Of a DNA stretch of 7,483 bases, positions 7,298 through 7,483 are shown piece after piece. Numbering within the stretch: the stretch's first letter is position 1; each line of letters starts with the position of its first letter. A model generated the notes under the pieces. The model was not told the DNA's origin, did not search any database, and worked only from the letters and a program-made list of their open reading frames with translations. Origin of the DNA: Planctomycetota bacterium (GTDB lineage: Bacteria; Planctomycetota; Planctomycetia; Planctomycetales; Planctomycetaceae); assembly GCA_024278285.1 (NCBI GenBank), contig JAJRTM010000573.1, forward strand, positions 1-7,483, given 5' to 3'. The position numbers and the translations under genes are program-made.

Positions 7298-7330
7298 AGC
7301 CACGGATGAACACGGATTAAACACCGATCA
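7298..7330. repeat. Degenerate 10-bp-period repeat (CACGGATGAA type)
   Basis: Three consecutive 10-bp units, CACGGATGAA (7301-7310), CACGGATTAA (7311-7320) and ACACCGATCA (7321-7330), follow AGC. The style resembles a dispersed intergenic repeat recalled from planctomycete genomes. It does not look like a CRISPR: the units are contiguous, short and without spacers. Confidence 0.5.
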
Positions 7331-7483
7331 ATAAAAAAAATGCCACTCAAATAACAACGACATTATTTATGTCAAATGGTAACTATTCAAGCCTTTCAAA
7401 TAACAATCTGATCCGAGCCACCTCCTCTGAATTGTTACGTCAAATGAATCAACAAGAACCTCTTTTTTGTGCCTTGCGTAAAT
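7331..7483. other. Gene-free AT-rich tail with minor repeats
   Basis: No coding region is supported here. The word TCAAATAACAA occurs twice (starting near 7347 and 7396), GTCAAATG occurs twice (near 7371 and 7439), and GACAT (7359-7363) with ATGTC (7369-7373) forms a 5-bp palindrome. Positions 7380-7396 repeat two blocks found at 6939-6970. These may be decayed mobile-element debris; the region continues beyond the window. Confidence 0.35.

Noticed and set aside
7301..7330. CRISPR-like array
   Set aside because: The units are 10 bp, contiguous, degenerate and without spacers, and no cas gene is in the window.

Overview
The window looks like chromosomal DNA of a planctomycete (phylum Planctomycetota). 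This is inferred from four things: a secreted FAD-dependent oxidoreductase carrying a calcium-loop linker and a C-terminal carbohydrate-binding-like domain, a phytoene-desaturase-family protein of the type common in that phylum, weak or absent Shine-Dalgarno sequences before the large genes, and intergenic spaces filled with degenerate dispersed repeats. No rRNA, tRNA or single-copy marker other than uvrB is present, so the assignment is probable and no genus can be named.

Layout. Positions 1-390 hold no gene. They form a composite inverted-repeat element: 13-bp perfect terminal inverted repeats at its two ends and two further nested inverted-repeat pairs inside. Next is uvrB on the minus strand (422-2491), complete, encoding the nucleotide excision repair damage-recognition helicase. 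A 121-bp divergent intergenic region (2492-2612) separates it from a plus-strand gene (2613-5219) for an exported 868-residue FAD-dependent oxidoreductase. A hairpin plus T-run at 5264-5293 is a probable terminator for that gene. After a 261-bp gap comes a plus-strand gene (5481-6899) for a 472-residue FAD-dependent oxidoreductase of the phytoene desaturase / carotenoid isomerase superfamily.

From 6900 to the end is a mosaic of mobile and repeat debris. It contains small hairpins, a REP-like palindromic unit at 6971-6999 with the same plan as the right end of the 1-390 element, a truncated minus-strand Tn5/IS4-type transposase gene keeping only its N-terminal DNA-binding domain (7002-7211), and a degenerate 10-bp-period repeat (7301-7330).

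The three large genes do not form an obvious pathway. uvrB is a housekeeping repair gene, the two flavoproteins act in different compartments (exported versus cytoplasmic or membrane-associated), and a terminator probably separates them. I see no defence system, CRISPR array, biosynthetic cluster or other clearly new system. The most interesting material is the repeat architecture at both ends and the domain composition of the secreted flavoprotein.
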